Shown here in pieces: positions 44,957 through 52,805 of a stretch of DNA of 64,000 bases. Every line of letters begins with the position of its first letter. The first letter of the stretch is position 1. The notes beneath the pieces are model-generated. The model did no database searches, had not been told where the DNA came from, and saw only the letters and a list, made by a program, of their open reading frames with translations. A program made the position numbers and the translations under genes. This stretch comes from a virus, in the IMG/VR virus record IMGVR_UViG_3300033144_002959, positions 29,709 to 93,708 of that record, one strand, 5' to 3'.

Positions 44957-44985
44957 ATTGTGCCTGATTGATGCACGTCTGTCAA
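44957..44985 (-). promoter_or_regulatory. Promoter of the polymerase unit
   Basis: The minus strand reads TTGACA, 17 bases, CACAAT, then a leader containing GACATGGAGGC. The -35 is perfect and the -10 matches four of six. It is one of a set of similar promoters in this half of the window. Confidence 0.65.
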
Positions 44986-44989
44986 ACTC

Positions 44990-45685
44990 TCACTTGACAT
45001 CAAGATCACCGAAAATACAGTGCTTCGCATTAACCGGATTGATCATTGCTTGCATCGCTTTGGTTGTTGTCCCAATCTTTTTTTTGCTGCCGAAAACCTT
45101 CGCGCCCTTGACTTCTTTACAGGCAAAATATTTCATTAAGAATTTGACCTGCGTCGTGGACTCGACCGCTTTCTTACAATAGTTTTTGCGTACATACGTG
45201 ATCGCATCAGGCTCATCAGTCATCACCGCGACCAATGCACTGAGCACAATCCCGGTTCTGCCGTGGCCTCCAATGCAACCAATGTGCACCTTCTGACCGT
45301 CACGAATCTGATCGGCCAACCAAGCAATCAACTCTATAAATTCATCGGAGTCTTTCGGCACCGACATATCTTTGATTTCATAATGAATAGCATGACCGTG
45401 CGCCCACGGAAACCGCTGCTTATGCTGCTTCATGCCGTAATCAAGACCAACGTAAATGTCAGCGTCATTGTGGATTGGGTATGAGCACGATCCGCCAAAC
45501 ACGAACCGGGTTCCACCTTCTGACAAATTCAATTCCAATGGTGGGTGACTTTCATAACAGCGTTTGAATTCGCCCCACTTGGTTTTTGATTTCGATTTCT
45601 GTGACTCCCACGTGGACGCAGCAGTCGAATCCCAATCGGGAGTCGAACTAATCGCCACAACTTTTCCTGATTTTTTAGTAGTCAC
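44990..45685 (-). CDS. Dual-specificity or tyrosine phosphatase-like protein, copy 1
   Basis: A 231-residue protein with the CX5R signature of cysteine phosphatases, VHIGCIGGHGRTGIV (nucleophile C137, R143), preceded at D106 by IKDMSVP, matching the general-acid loop of dual-specificity phosphatases. Residues 60-90 contain FVFGGSCSYP and VGLDYGM. The C-terminus is basic and lysine-rich. The substrate could be a phosphoprotein or an RNA 5' end. Its end overlaps the 45675-46730 gene by 11 bases, so they are co-translated. Confidence 0.8.
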   Translation of the reverse strand: MTTKKSGKVVAISSTPDWDSTAASTWESQKSKSKTKWGEFKRCYESHPPLELNLSEGGTRFVFGGSCSYPIHNDADIYVGLDYGMKQHKQRFPWAHGHAIHYEIKDMSVPKDSDEFIELIAWLADQIRDGQKVHIGCIGGHGRTGIVLSALVAVMTDEPDAITYVRKNYCKKAVESTTQVKFLMKYFACKEVKGAKVFGSKKKIGTTTKAMQAMINPVNAKHCIFGDLDVK

Positions 45686-46730
45686 GTGCCTTCACCGCCT
45701 TTTTAATTTTCACTCCGGGCATCACTTCGAAATACAACTTCTCGTGTGCCGCCTTTTTCGCCGCCGCTGCATCCTTCGCCGCCGCAACTTTCTCCAGCAC
45801 CGCTGCATTGGCAGCTTTGAATTTTGGATCGTTACCGAACTTTTGCATGTTCGCTGACTTATACTGATCGTATGTTTGAACCGCACCCAACGCTTCAACA
45901 ACGTCCCAGTCAACCCAACTGTCGTACTCTGTTTTTAGCAATGTCTCCATCGAGAACAGATCGCCCGAATGCGTATTTTGCACGTGTGTGCAAAACGGTG
46001 ACCCGGACTTAATGAGGTTTGGAATTTGCCCAGCTCTTTGGCAATCCAAAATCGTGTACAACTGGAATGCGTCATAGTGCGTGAACTGAAATCCTTTGTT
46101 AAAAATTGGCCCATTGTTATGCGCCAATGCGTAACCAATATCGAGCATCATTTCAACGCTGATTTTTCCGTTCACAGTATCGCGTATCGCTTCGGTGACA
46201 CTGCCCCACGGCTTGCCGCCATAACTCGATGACCAGCTCAACGTGTTAAATACGTCAACCAAATAATCCAGATACGGTCCCAACTTCAGATCACCACTGT
46301 AATTAAACAGAGCCTTCTGAGCACCGGACTTCACTTTTTTCGTAAAGTCCGCACACTGCGAACCATGTTTTTGGATCAACTGGTCTTCTTGCACATTCGT
46401 CAAATGCCGTGACTCACGAGTTGTCGTGATCAGAATGTACTGGAACAATCGCGACCCAGCGGAATTCAAAACTTCGTGGAATCGTTCAACCAATGGCAGC
46501 TTACTGCCCAATGGTTCATCGGGATCGTGCGCAGCTTCAATCTCACCCATCGCGTGCTGCAACAGATAAAATTCAAGCGCCTCGCTCTCAGGGCTTTTCT
46601 GCCCTGCCGAGTTAAGGTTCGCTTTCGCAGTCTTCCCGGCAACCGATAAAGGTACCTGCGACAAATCACGCGCCATCGTACCGGGGCGCTCACTCTTGTG
46701 GTATGCAATTGTGTCGTAATCGTGAATCAT
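45675..46730 (-). CDS. Hypothetical protein between two phosphatase-like genes
   Basis: A 351-residue, largely helical protein. Visible segments are EALEFYLLQHAMGEIEAAHD, SRLFQYILITTTRESRHLT, TLSWSSSYGGKPWGS and a C-terminal Ala/Lys-rich helix (EKVAAAKDAAAAKKAAHEK). It may be a substrate, adaptor or partner of the two flanking phosphatase-like enzymes. The ATG at 46730 follows GGAGGCTTG, just downstream of a TTGACA promoter; the longer frame would begin inside the promoter. Confidence 0.6.
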   Translation of the reverse strand: MIHDYDTIAYHKSERPGTMARDLSQVPLSVAGKTAKANLNSAGQKSPESEALEFYLLQHAMGEIEAAHDPDEPLGSKLPLVERFHEVLNSAGSRLFQYILITTTRESRHLTNVQEDQLIQKHGSQCADFTKKVKSGAQKALFNYSGDLKLGPYLDYLVDVFNTLSWSSSYGGKPWGSVTEAIRDTVNGKISVEMMLDIGYALAHNNGPIFNKGFQFTHYDAFQLYTILDCQRAGQIPNLIKSGSPFCTHVQNTHSGDLFSMETLLKTEYDSWVDWDVVEALGAVQTYDQYKSANMQKFGNDPKFKAANAAVLEKVAAAKDAAAAKKAAHEKLYFEVMPGVKIKKAVKARDY

Positions 46731-46752
46731 CAAGCCTCCATGTCTTACCTTT

Positions 46753-46781
46753 AGTATGCCTGCGTGAACCGCGTTTGTCAA
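46753..46781 (-). promoter_or_regulatory. Promoter upstream of the 45675-46730 gene
   Basis: TTGACA, 17 bases including TCACGCAGG, then CATACT on the minus strand, with leader GACATGGAGGC. It matches the promoter upstream of the copy 2 phosphatase in the spacer as well (TCACGCAGGCA). Confidence 0.65.
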
Positions 46782-46783
46782 AT

Positions 46784-47338
46784 CTACTTATACGATCTGA
46801 CTATTTTCGCTAACCGTTTGACATCGAAATCTCGCACAAACTCTTCCTGTGCTTTTGTCTCGACAGCTTCCGGGCGATACATTGCACGGGCCTTACTAAC
46901 GTAATCGACCGTTCGAAAATCCCACCATCGCCGGGTCGATTCGTGCGCCACCTTAATCAGCAGTGCCACAAATAATCCTGTCCTGCCTCTGCCCCAACCG
47001 CAGCCCACAAACGGAATCAAACCGCCCTTCATCAGCACAATCGTGCTCAGCAAAGCGCTCTCAACCAGCTTCGTATTAGGGATGCCGAAATCTTTGATCG
47101 GACAATCGACCATGTACTTTGCTTTCATTTCCGCAGCCAACTTAATGCCGGGACTATCCTTCGGCTTCTCACTGTACGGCCCAGCCATAACCGGGGACAC
47201 ACCCCACGGAAATAGAATACCAAACGCTATTGTCTCAACCGCTGGGTGTCCAATTGATTGGACGCCTGCAAAATCGAACACGTCATCGTCTTCGATTTGG
47301 TATTCGATATCCACGTTATAGTTTTTCTTTTCTGACAC
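46784..47338 (-). CDS. Dual-specificity or tyrosine phosphatase-like protein, copy 2
   Basis: A 184-residue protein with the CX5R loop VGCGWGRGRTGLF (C113, R119) and the general-acid loop CPIKDFGIP (D83), in the same order as copy 1. The N-terminus is acidic. The GTG at 47338 lies six bases after GGAGGT and downstream of a promoter, so the longer upstream frame is rejected. Copy E of the palindrome lies inside the coding sequence (codons for V-Q-S-I-G). The enzyme is more basic around the active site than copy 1. Confidence 0.75.
   Translation of the reverse strand: MSEKKNYNVDIEYQIEDDDVFDFAGVQSIGHPAVETIAFGILFPWGVSPVMAGPYSEKPKDSPGIKLAAEMKAKYMVDCPIKDFGIPNTKLVESALLSTIVLMKGGLIPFVGCGWGRGRTGLFVALLIKVAHESTRRWWDFRTVDYVSKARAMYRPEAVETKAQEEFVRDFDVKRLAKIVRSYK
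47248..47263. repeat. 16-bp interrupted palindrome, copy E (inside a gene)
   Basis: GTCCAATTGATTGGAC, identical to copies A and B, but located within the phosphatase-like coding sequence about 75 bases after its start codon. Confidence 0.8.
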
Positions 47339-47342
47339 TGCG

Positions 47343-47777
47343 CTACCTCCGTGCTTTGTGTCTGTTATTCGTATTTCCATTTTGCCTGCGTGACGCACGT
47401 TTGTCAACGCCGCTACAATCGGGGCATGGCCACTCACGCCTGTGTGAATTCTCGCACTCCGAAAGTTCGCAGTGCCCGTTGCAACTTACGCAAGCCTCAT
47501 ACACGACAAATTTCCGCGTATCGTCACAGCTCACACAATCCGGCTCATAAAAACTCAGGGACTCAAGCCTATTACGGTTCACCGTCAACAGCAGGTCGCC
47601 ATAGCGACGATTGCCCTCTGGGTGGGTGATGGGAGCGCTTAAATACACGGCCTCCCTGAGCCACGTCAGAGCGTCTGAGCCATCCTGCAAATCCATGTCT
47701 CGGACCCAGCCCAACAAACTCAACGGGATACTAATCCCCTGATTTTGCTGCTTTCTTTTTCCGATATACAACGCCAC
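47343..47777 (-). CDS. Zinc-binding small protein
   Basis: A 144-residue protein. The C-terminal half has paired cysteines CVSC, CVSC-N-GHC, C-E and CPDC, consistent with a DnaJ-like or double zinc ribbon. The N-terminus has SALTWLREAVYLSAP. The GTG start at 47777 is uncertain because GGAGG lies 13 bases upstream; the gene overlaps its neighbour by 47 bases. The promoter of the next gene lies in its last 25 codons. Confidence 0.5.
   Translation of the reverse strand: MALYIGKRKQQNQGISIPLSLLGWVRDMDLQDGSDALTWLREAVYLSAPITHPEGNRRYGDLLLTVNRNRLESLSFYEPDCVSCDDTRKFVVYEACVSCNGHCELSECENSHRREWPCPDCSGVDKRASRRQNGNTNNRHKARR
47379..47407 (-). promoter_or_regulatory. Promoter of the copy 2 phosphatase-like gene
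   Basis: TTGACA, 17 bases ending TCACGCAGG, then CAAAAT on the minus strand. The leader ends with CACGGAGGT before the GTG start. The spacer is nearly the same as that of the promoter at 46753-46781. Confidence 0.65.
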
Positions 47778-48045
47778 GATCTACTTTTATCCTCCGTGGT
47801 GCTTCGACAACCACCTTGACTCCATGCCGTTTAATATCTGCACCTGTTCCGGCACTCACCCTGACCTGCGGCAAAATTTCCGACGCACGTCGATCAGTAA
47901 CTTCATGCACCGTATGCAGGGCTGGCTGAAAAACTTTCAGATGGAAATTAAATTCGTGCCGAATATCGTGCAAAACCACGCGCACGTCGTCAACATAAAA
48001 ATCGTTGTACGGTTCATCGGGGTAAAGTTCCAATACCAATCCCAT
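47731..48045 (-). CDS. CsrA-like RNA-binding regulator candidate
   Basis: A 104-residue protein. The start MGLVLELYPDE ... DDVRVVLHDI and the end VKVVVEAPRRIKVDRGVVYRKK align with the first and last strands of CsrA (compare 'rIGvnAPkev.VhReEiy'). About 45 extra residues lie between, rich in H, E and V. CsrA dimers bind GGA in mRNA leaders to block translation; the phage leaders here are GGA-rich. A GGAGG ribosome site lies six bases before the ATG. The insertion makes the call tentative. Confidence 0.5.
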   Translation of the reverse strand: MGLVLELYPDEPYNDFYVDDVRVVLHDIRHEFNFHLKVFQPALHTVHEVTDRRASEILPQVRVSAGTGADIKRHGVKVVVEAPRRIKVDRGVVYRKKKAAKSGD

Positions 48046-48505
48046 CGTCTTCCTCCGTGTTCACGCTGATACTCAGCGCTGTTAATGCTCGCCGGGTTAC
48101 TCTCCATATGGAGCCACCCTTTGTACCGGGCCGAGCCTCTACCCGTTCGATCAAACCTTTGTGCATCAATACGATCAACTGACTACTCACGTCCGACGTA
48201 TTCTGGCCACTCACCCCGCACAAGTCCCGAGTCGTTACAGTCTTCGGGTACAACGATGCGACATGCCCTAAGCACTTTTTGAGTTTCGTACCCTGTTCAG
48301 GCATTCGAAACTCTTCCTTTTTCTGAGTGTGTATGCGGAAACCACCATCAGTAGTTTTCGCATAAACATAACGATGCAGTCCGCAAATGCAACGCTGAAT
48401 AATATCCATGTCCGTGATTTCGTACCAAGCATTGCCATGACATTTCGGGCACTCATCCCGTTCGTTCATCACTCGCGGTTGCTTTCGTACGATCCGTACA
48501 GCCAT
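48014..48505 (-). CDS. Zinc-ribbon winged-helix DNA-binding protein
   Basis: A 163-residue protein. Residues 19-42 form a zinc ribbon (ECPKCHG and QRCICG). Residues 75-145 look like a winged helix: VASLYPKTVTTRDLCGVSG as a helix-turn-helix, then QLIVLMHKGLIERVE and GSIWRVTRRA as the wing. It is a good candidate for a phage transcription regulator and hence a candidate reader of the palindrome. It overlaps the CsrA-like gene by 32 bases. Confidence 0.6.
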   Translation of the reverse strand: MAVRIVRKQPRVMNERDECPKCHGNAWYEITDMDIIQRCICGLHRYVYAKTTDGGFRIHTQKKEEFRMPEQGTKLKKCLGHVASLYPKTVTTRDLCGVSGQNTSDVSSQLIVLMHKGLIERVEARPGTKGGSIWRVTRRALTALSISVNTEEDDGIGIGTLPR

Positions 48506-48511
48506 ATACCC

Positions 48512-50650
48512 TCACTTGAACACGTCAAATACCAAGCGATTTTTGGATACAGCCTTTGGCTTTACCCGCACCGGAGTACCGGCTTTCTCCATCATTTCGA
48601 ACAGCTTAGTCGCGACGTGCTCGCCTCCGATTTCTTTGGCGAACCCTTCATCAATCTCGACTATACCATCGCTTTCAAGTAATTCCTCAATTGTTTCAAC
48701 ACGTGACACCACCTTCCAACCCGCATCACGTAATTTGTTGACCTGATCTGGCGTCGAAAAACTAGACGGAACTATGATCACTTTTTCTTTCAGTTTCTGC
48801 CAATTCAAATTCATCAACGCCTTTATTCGATCATGCGTTTCCGCTTCATTGACCGAATTGTTAGGTGGCCCAACCAGATTCCAAAGCATCTTGTCGGCAT
48901 CCAACCTGTTCTCTCCGGGCAACGTCAAATCAATGTAGCACTCAACAATATCGGTGTCGGCTTCCGCCTTCATCAGAAATTGTGTGAACTGTCCAAGGTC
49001 TGATCCCCCGGTCGCAATGTATCGATTGTCCAGCACCTTGCTATCGTGCGACGTCTTGACCATAACCTTATCGGTCGCATCAATCGCCCAACCTAAAACA
49101 GTTTTCGCGTAATCGTCAACGTCGCCTTTCGTAAGCACCAACGGTTGTAACCAGACTTTACCGCTGGCACCGTCAATCGTAATCTTTGGCCAACCAGATA
49201 TCTCCGGCAAGTCTATGCAACCAACAACACAATGTTTTTCAAGTGATCGCCCGACAACCGCTGCATGACTGGTCGCTCCCCCGGTTCGTGTCAGGATGCC
49301 GACACTCGCTGCCATGCCCCCAAAATCTTCTGGCGTCGTTTCATCCGTGACCAGTATCACCGGCTTATCCGCACCGAGCATCTTAGCTTCCTCAGCACTG
49401 GTAACAACGCTACCAACAACCAGACCACCACCAGCGGCGATACCCTGATAATCCGGCTCAGGAACTTCGCCCTTGATCCGAACTTTTTTCATTGCCATGT
49501 ACTGCTTGGCGCTAACTCGACTGACCGCTTCCTCTTTGGAAATCAATCCGCCCTTCGCCATGTCATGTGCAATTCTGAATGCTGCCTTGCCGCTTCGCTT
49601 GCCAACTCTGCACTGGAGCATCCAAAGTTTACCGTCTTCAACAGTGAACTCGATATCCATCATTTCTTTGTAATGCTTCTCAAGCGTCATGGCGATATCA
49701 TCCAGTTCTTTCGCAATGTCCGCATTCCAAACAGCCATGCCCGTTAAATCGAGCGGAGTAGTAGTGCCAGCAACAACGTCTTCGCCCTGAGCGTTCACAA
49801 GGAACTCACCCATCATTGCGTTTTTGCCTGTTGCTGGGTCGCGAGTAAACGCAACACCGGAACATGACTCATCGTTCATGTTGCCATACACCATCATTTG
49901 AATGTTGACCGCAGTACCCAAGTCATTATCCATGTCGTGCAACTCCCGGTATTCTTTCGCTCGCTTGCTGTCCCACGAGTTGAACACCGCAGTAATCGAT
50001 CCGATCAACTGATCACGCAAGGTGTCGGGAAAGTCGGTGCCAAATCGTTTCGCGTAATGCGTCTCAAACTTAATAACCGCTTTGGTCAAATGCTTGACAC
50101 TCTTCACCGTCTCCGCATCGGAACTCGGTGACGATTTCAAATTATATTTGTAGCCCTTGATGAAATCCCACAACTGACCGAACCCATGCAAGCCCTTAAC
50201 CGTTGTGGCGTACTGAGAAATCTGACGACGTCTGCAATCAAGCGCTGAGCATTCGCCCAGTCGCGATTTCCAGTCATCAAGATTGTCGGACGTCAGCCCG
50301 ATATTCAACAGGGTATCCATCATACCCGGCATCGAAAACTTACCGCCAGATCGCACAGAAAACAGCGGCTCATAGCCAACCGTCTTCGTGATTTTTTCCA
50401 GCGCCGGAAGCACATACTTATCAACTAACATTTCGACATACTTATTTTTTTCAAAGTTGCCGGTCATGTCGTTTCGATATGAATTACATGCCAGTGTCGG
50501 AATCGTGATCCCGTAAGGTACAGGCATACCCAGCTTGGCCATTTCAGCAAGGTTCGCGCCCTTGCCACCAAGCAGGTCTGACATTGAAGCATCGCCTTCG
50601 GTGAAACCATTCACCGAACCGAATTGATAAATTACTTGACCTTCTGCCAT
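48512..50650 (-). CDS. Pyruvate phosphate dikinase-like phosphotransferase lacking the PEP barrel
   Basis: A 712-residue protein. Residues 1-350 follow the PPDK/PEP synthase nucleotide-binding domain: GGKGANLAEMAKLGMPVP, FSVRSGGKFSMPGMMDT, SGVAFTRDPATGKN, NAQGEDVVAGTTTP and LWMLQCRVGKR. Residues 405-505 are the swivelling phosphohistidine domain with GGATSHAAVVGRS (H462). PPDK then has a C-terminal PEP/pyruvate barrel of about 350 residues; here it is replaced by about 205 unrelated residues. It may phosphorylate a different acceptor, as rifampin phosphotransferases do with the same modules. It has its own promoter. Confidence 0.82.
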   Translation of the reverse strand: MAEGQVIYQFGSVNGFTEGDASMSDLLGGKGANLAEMAKLGMPVPYGITIPTLACNSYRNDMTGNFEKNKYVEMLVDKYVLPALEKITKTVGYEPLFSVRSGGKFSMPGMMDTLLNIGLTSDNLDDWKSRLGECSALDCRRRQISQYATTVKGLHGFGQLWDFIKGYKYNLKSSPSSDAETVKSVKHLTKAVIKFETHYAKRFGTDFPDTLRDQLIGSITAVFNSWDSKRAKEYRELHDMDNDLGTAVNIQMMVYGNMNDESCSGVAFTRDPATGKNAMMGEFLVNAQGEDVVAGTTTPLDLTGMAVWNADIAKELDDIAMTLEKHYKEMMDIEFTVEDGKLWMLQCRVGKRSGKAAFRIAHDMAKGGLISKEEAVSRVSAKQYMAMKKVRIKGEVPEPDYQGIAAGGGLVVGSVVTSAEEAKMLGADKPVILVTDETTPEDFGGMAASVGILTRTGGATSHAAVVGRSLEKHCVVGCIDLPEISGWPKITIDGASGKVWLQPLVLTKGDVDDYAKTVLGWAIDATDKVMVKTSHDSKVLDNRYIATGGSDLGQFTQFLMKAEADTDIVECYIDLTLPGENRLDADKMLWNLVGPPNNSVNEAETHDRIKALMNLNWQKLKEKVIIVPSSFSTPDQVNKLRDAGWKVVSRVETIEELLESDGIVEIDEGFAKEIGGEHVATKLFEMMEKAGTPVRVKPKAVSKNRLVFDVFK

Positions 50651-50677
50651 TTATGCCTCCCTGTCTTTGGTACCCTC

Positions 50678-50706
50678 ATTGTCTCAAACGTGGGTACGTT
50701 TGTCAA
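50678..50706 (-). promoter_or_regulatory. Promoter of the PPDK-like gene
   Basis: TTGACA, 17 bases, GACAAT on the minus strand, followed by a leader with GACAGGGAGGC. The -35 is perfect; the -10 matches four of six. Confidence 0.65.
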
Positions 50707-50894
50707 ATTCTATTGATCGTCGCACCCAGCCCCTCGGCTACCTCGACCAGTGTAGAAATTTCCAACTCACTGAAACCATCAATCTCAACATGCACCTGAC
50801 TGTCTTCAGTCCACCAAATGTATTTGTCGAGTACAGCTTCCTCAATGAACAGCGCCTCATTCGTGTTACTCGGAAAGAAGATATTCAGTTGCAT
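50703..50894 (-). CDS. Small acidic protein, unknown function
   Basis: A 63-residue protein with the pattern MQLNIFFPSNTNEALFIEEAVLDKYIWW then DGFSELEISTLVEVAEGLG, an acidic alpha/beta unit. It starts within the last codons of the upstream gene (overlap of 29 bases). It ends at the -35 element of the PPDK-like promoter. No family recognised. Confidence 0.5.
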   Translation of the reverse strand: MQLNIFFPSNTNEALFIEEAVLDKYIWWTEDSQVHVEIDGFSELEISTLVEVAEGLGATINRI

Positions 50895-51417
50895 ACCCAG
50901 CGTACCCCGCAAAGTTATCCAACGTCACGATGTCCAGTTTGAAATGCGTGTCCGTCTTATTCAAAACCTCGCGCCATTTTGTTGTGCGAAGTATATTCAA
51001 TCGTTTCGTCGGTGCCGGAATTTCATACGGCGTCGTGCCTTGGATACCGTAGCGCAAAACATCGTACGCCTCAACCGATCCTTCGCCCTGCTCAAGCGCA
51101 ATGAACACCGTCCGATAGTGCGGAAATACTCGGATGATTGACGTCCAGTCTCCGGCCCTCTCGCTGAAACCCACAGCTGCCTGATATGTCGAGTGCAAGT
51201 AGTTGAATGCGTCCCGCAATTTTACTTCGTGCCGACTACTCACGTTCATATGTTTTCGAATCGCTTCCTGAGTGGTCGTATCGATCACCATTGCGTTCAC
51301 AACTTCACGGATTTTCTCGCGGTTAAATTGCACCAGCTGATCGTGATAATAAATCAGCCCGTTCCACGTGCTCGCGGAATTCGGTGCTTTCAATGCTTGG
51401 GTCAAATCGTATTTCAA
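50866..51417 (-). CDS. Hypothetical protein, TTG start
   Basis: A 183-residue, mainly helical protein (QFNREKIREVVNAMVIDTTTQEAIRKHMN) with an alpha/beta middle (WTSIIRVFPHYRTVFIALEQGEG). The TTG start at 51417 has GGAGG five bases upstream and a TTGACA promoter beyond it, both strong. No function is recognised. Confidence 0.55.
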   Translation of the reverse strand: MKYDLTQALKAPNSASTWNGLIYYHDQLVQFNREKIREVVNAMVIDTTTQEAIRKHMNVSSRHEVKLRDAFNYLHSTYQAAVGFSERAGDWTSIIRVFPHYRTVFIALEQGEGSVEAYDVLRYGIQGTTPYEIPAPTKRLNILRTTKWREVLNKTDTHFKLDIVTLDNFAGYAGYATEYLLSE

Positions 51418-51434
51418 TCTAGCCTCCGTGACTA

Positions 51435-52040
51435 TTACTCTACTATTGCATAGTGAAACCGCTTTGTCAAATAGACTTTATGCTCATTTGAATCCAGCGC
51501 CATCCACAGCTTGTAATCCCTATCGAAATATCGGTGCACTGCTTGCAACAACTCAGTGTCGTAAAAATCAGGCCAGTGATAATAACCATGCTGCGGTTTG
51601 TAAGGCATTTTCATCGACACCCCGAGCCAGTCCGACAAAGCCCCTTTCGCCAACCACTGCATACGCTCAAGCTGCCCGACCCATATCAGACCATCGGCAC
51701 CACTCAAATGCCCAGCAAGTTCGTTCGTCTGTGGCCGGATATGAGCATTAAAGCTGTCAGGGTCTTGGGCCAATACCCACCGGCACCACTCTGGGAAATC
51801 GACGTGCGGCCCAAACTTCGATATACCGTCGAGAGTAGATGTCTCAATCTTTGGCCTAACAAGATGATTCCAACACGACACCAACCTGTGTGCTGGGTTA
51901 CGGACCACGGTCACATAACGATGTTCAGGAAACTGGTGTGGCCCCCAATGCTTTCCTGCGAACGCCTTTCGAATATTCGATGACCCGCACTTCATCAATC
52001 CAATAGCTGTGACTGCTCCGCATTCTATGGGGACTGACAC
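51435..52040 (-). CDS. Sulfotransferase-like protein
   Basis: A 201-residue protein with features of the Sulfotransfer_2/3 families: a P-loop-like IGLMKCGSSNIRKAF (residues 13-27, PAPS 5'-phosphosulfate site) and VVRNPAHRLVSCWNH (45-59, matching the R-x-P..R..S 3'-phosphate site). The C-terminus has RYFDRDYKLWM, similar to the ends of these enzymes. It could add sulfate to a surface or virion glycan. The start is a GTG 2 bases after the upstream stop; an ATG further in would cut the P-loop. Confidence 0.7.
   Translation of the reverse strand: MSVPIECGAVTAIGLMKCGSSNIRKAFAGKHWGPHQFPEHRYVTVVRNPAHRLVSCWNHLVRPKIETSTLDGISKFGPHVDFPEWCRWVLAQDPDSFNAHIRPQTNELAGHLSGADGLIWVGQLERMQWLAKGALSDWLGVSMKMPYKPQHGYYHWPDFYDTELLQAVHRYFDRDYKLWMALDSNEHKVYLTKRFHYAIVE
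51442..51470 (-). promoter_or_regulatory. Promoter of the 50866-51417 gene
   Basis: TTGACA, 17 bases, AATAGT on the minus strand, followed by leader GTCACGGAGGC. It lies in the last codons of the sulfotransferase-like gene. Confidence 0.6.
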
Positions 52041-52041
52041 T

Positions 52042-52467
52042 TCACACGCTGCACTCTTCGACTGGATTGCCGGATTCTATGCAGCGCAAATACCTGAGTC
52101 GCTTCTGTAAATCAGCCCGGTATTCAATCAACACTTCCAGCTCTAAGTCTTGATCGGCATTACGTTCTGACAAATTATTCAGATACCTAATCTGCAAATT
52201 CAACCGGCTCAAATCAATTTCAGCATCTGCAATTTCCCGGTGTCGCCGCTCGTCAACAAGGTCTTCGCCGTATTCCTTGAGCACCTGTAATTGCGCCTCT
52301 TGCGTTTCAGACGCCTCGGCCTCAGTGACAACCCACTCGTCAACCGCTTCCCACATTCCAGCGATTGCAAAGTACGCAGCAATAATCGCCGCCGCTCCAG
52401 TCGATACCGACGTCAGCCATTTCCATGTTTCACTGAGACTGCCCCAGTGCTGCTTAACTGATTTCAT
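52042..52467 (-). CDS. Membrane-anchored coiled-coil protein
   Basis: A 141-residue protein with one membrane segment (VSTGAAAIIAAYFAIAGMW, about 21-39) followed by about 100 residues of charged heptad-like helix (QLQVLKEYGEDLVDERRHREIADAE). The end has two cysteines. Topology resembles spanins or superinfection exclusion proteins, but the lysis cassette lies elsewhere. The ATG at 52467 is preferred over an in-frame TTG that lies inside the palindrome. Confidence 0.55.
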   Translation of the reverse strand: MKSVKQHWGSLSETWKWLTSVSTGAAAIIAAYFAIAGMWEAVDEWVVTEAEASETQEAQLQVLKEYGEDLVDERRHREIADAEIDLSRLNLQIRYLNNLSERNADQDLELEVLIEYRADLQKRLRYLRCIESGNPVEECSV

Positions 52468-52476
52468 CGTGCCCCC

Positions 52477-52492
52477 GTCCAATCAATTGGAC
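52477..52492. repeat. 16-bp interrupted palindrome, copy F
   Basis: GTCCAATCAATTGGAC, the reverse complement of copies A, B and E. It fills the gap between the FN3-like gene and the coiled-coil gene, just before the ribosome site. Confidence 0.85.
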
Positions 52493-52496
52493 TCGA

Positions 52497-52805
52497 CTAC
52501 TCAATCGTAACGGATAAATCTGCCACGGCTTCAGGAGCTGACAAAATCTGCTCCGACGTTACTTCAGCAGTATCCGAGCGCCGAGCCTCGGTATCCACAA
52601 CAACAGCCCGAAAGATATACGTGCCCGGTGCTAGATCAGCCACCACATGCTCAACATCAGGCGGAGGTACCTGAGCCAGACCAGAAAAATTCTCGCCGCC
52701 ATCAGCACTCATGCTGATTTCAAGATGCTCAATTTGTGCCTCGGGTAATGCCTCGCCGAGAACTCGTTTTGTTGGCCATGTCCACGCTAATCTTGCTGTG
52801 CTCAT
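52497..52805 (-). CDS. Fibronectin type III-like protein
   Basis: A 102-residue protein with an FN3-like strand order: ARLAWTWPTKRV, IEHLEISMSADGGENF, LAPGTYIFRAVVVDTEA and the end ADLSVTIE. Such single modules often decorate virions or bind glycans. It overlaps the small basic gene upstream by four bases and lies downstream of the signal-peptide protein, which also has an FN3-like region. Confidence 0.55.
   Translation of the reverse strand: MSTARLAWTWPTKRVLGEALPEAQIEHLEISMSADGGENFSGLAQVPPPDVEHVVADLAPGTYIFRAVVVDTEARRSDTAEVTSEQILSAPEAVADLSVTIE

Noticed and set aside
47339-47437. A longer N-terminus for the second phosphatase-like protein
   Set aside because: The extension covers the predicted promoter -10 and -35 boxes; the GTG at 47338 has GGAGGT at correct spacing.
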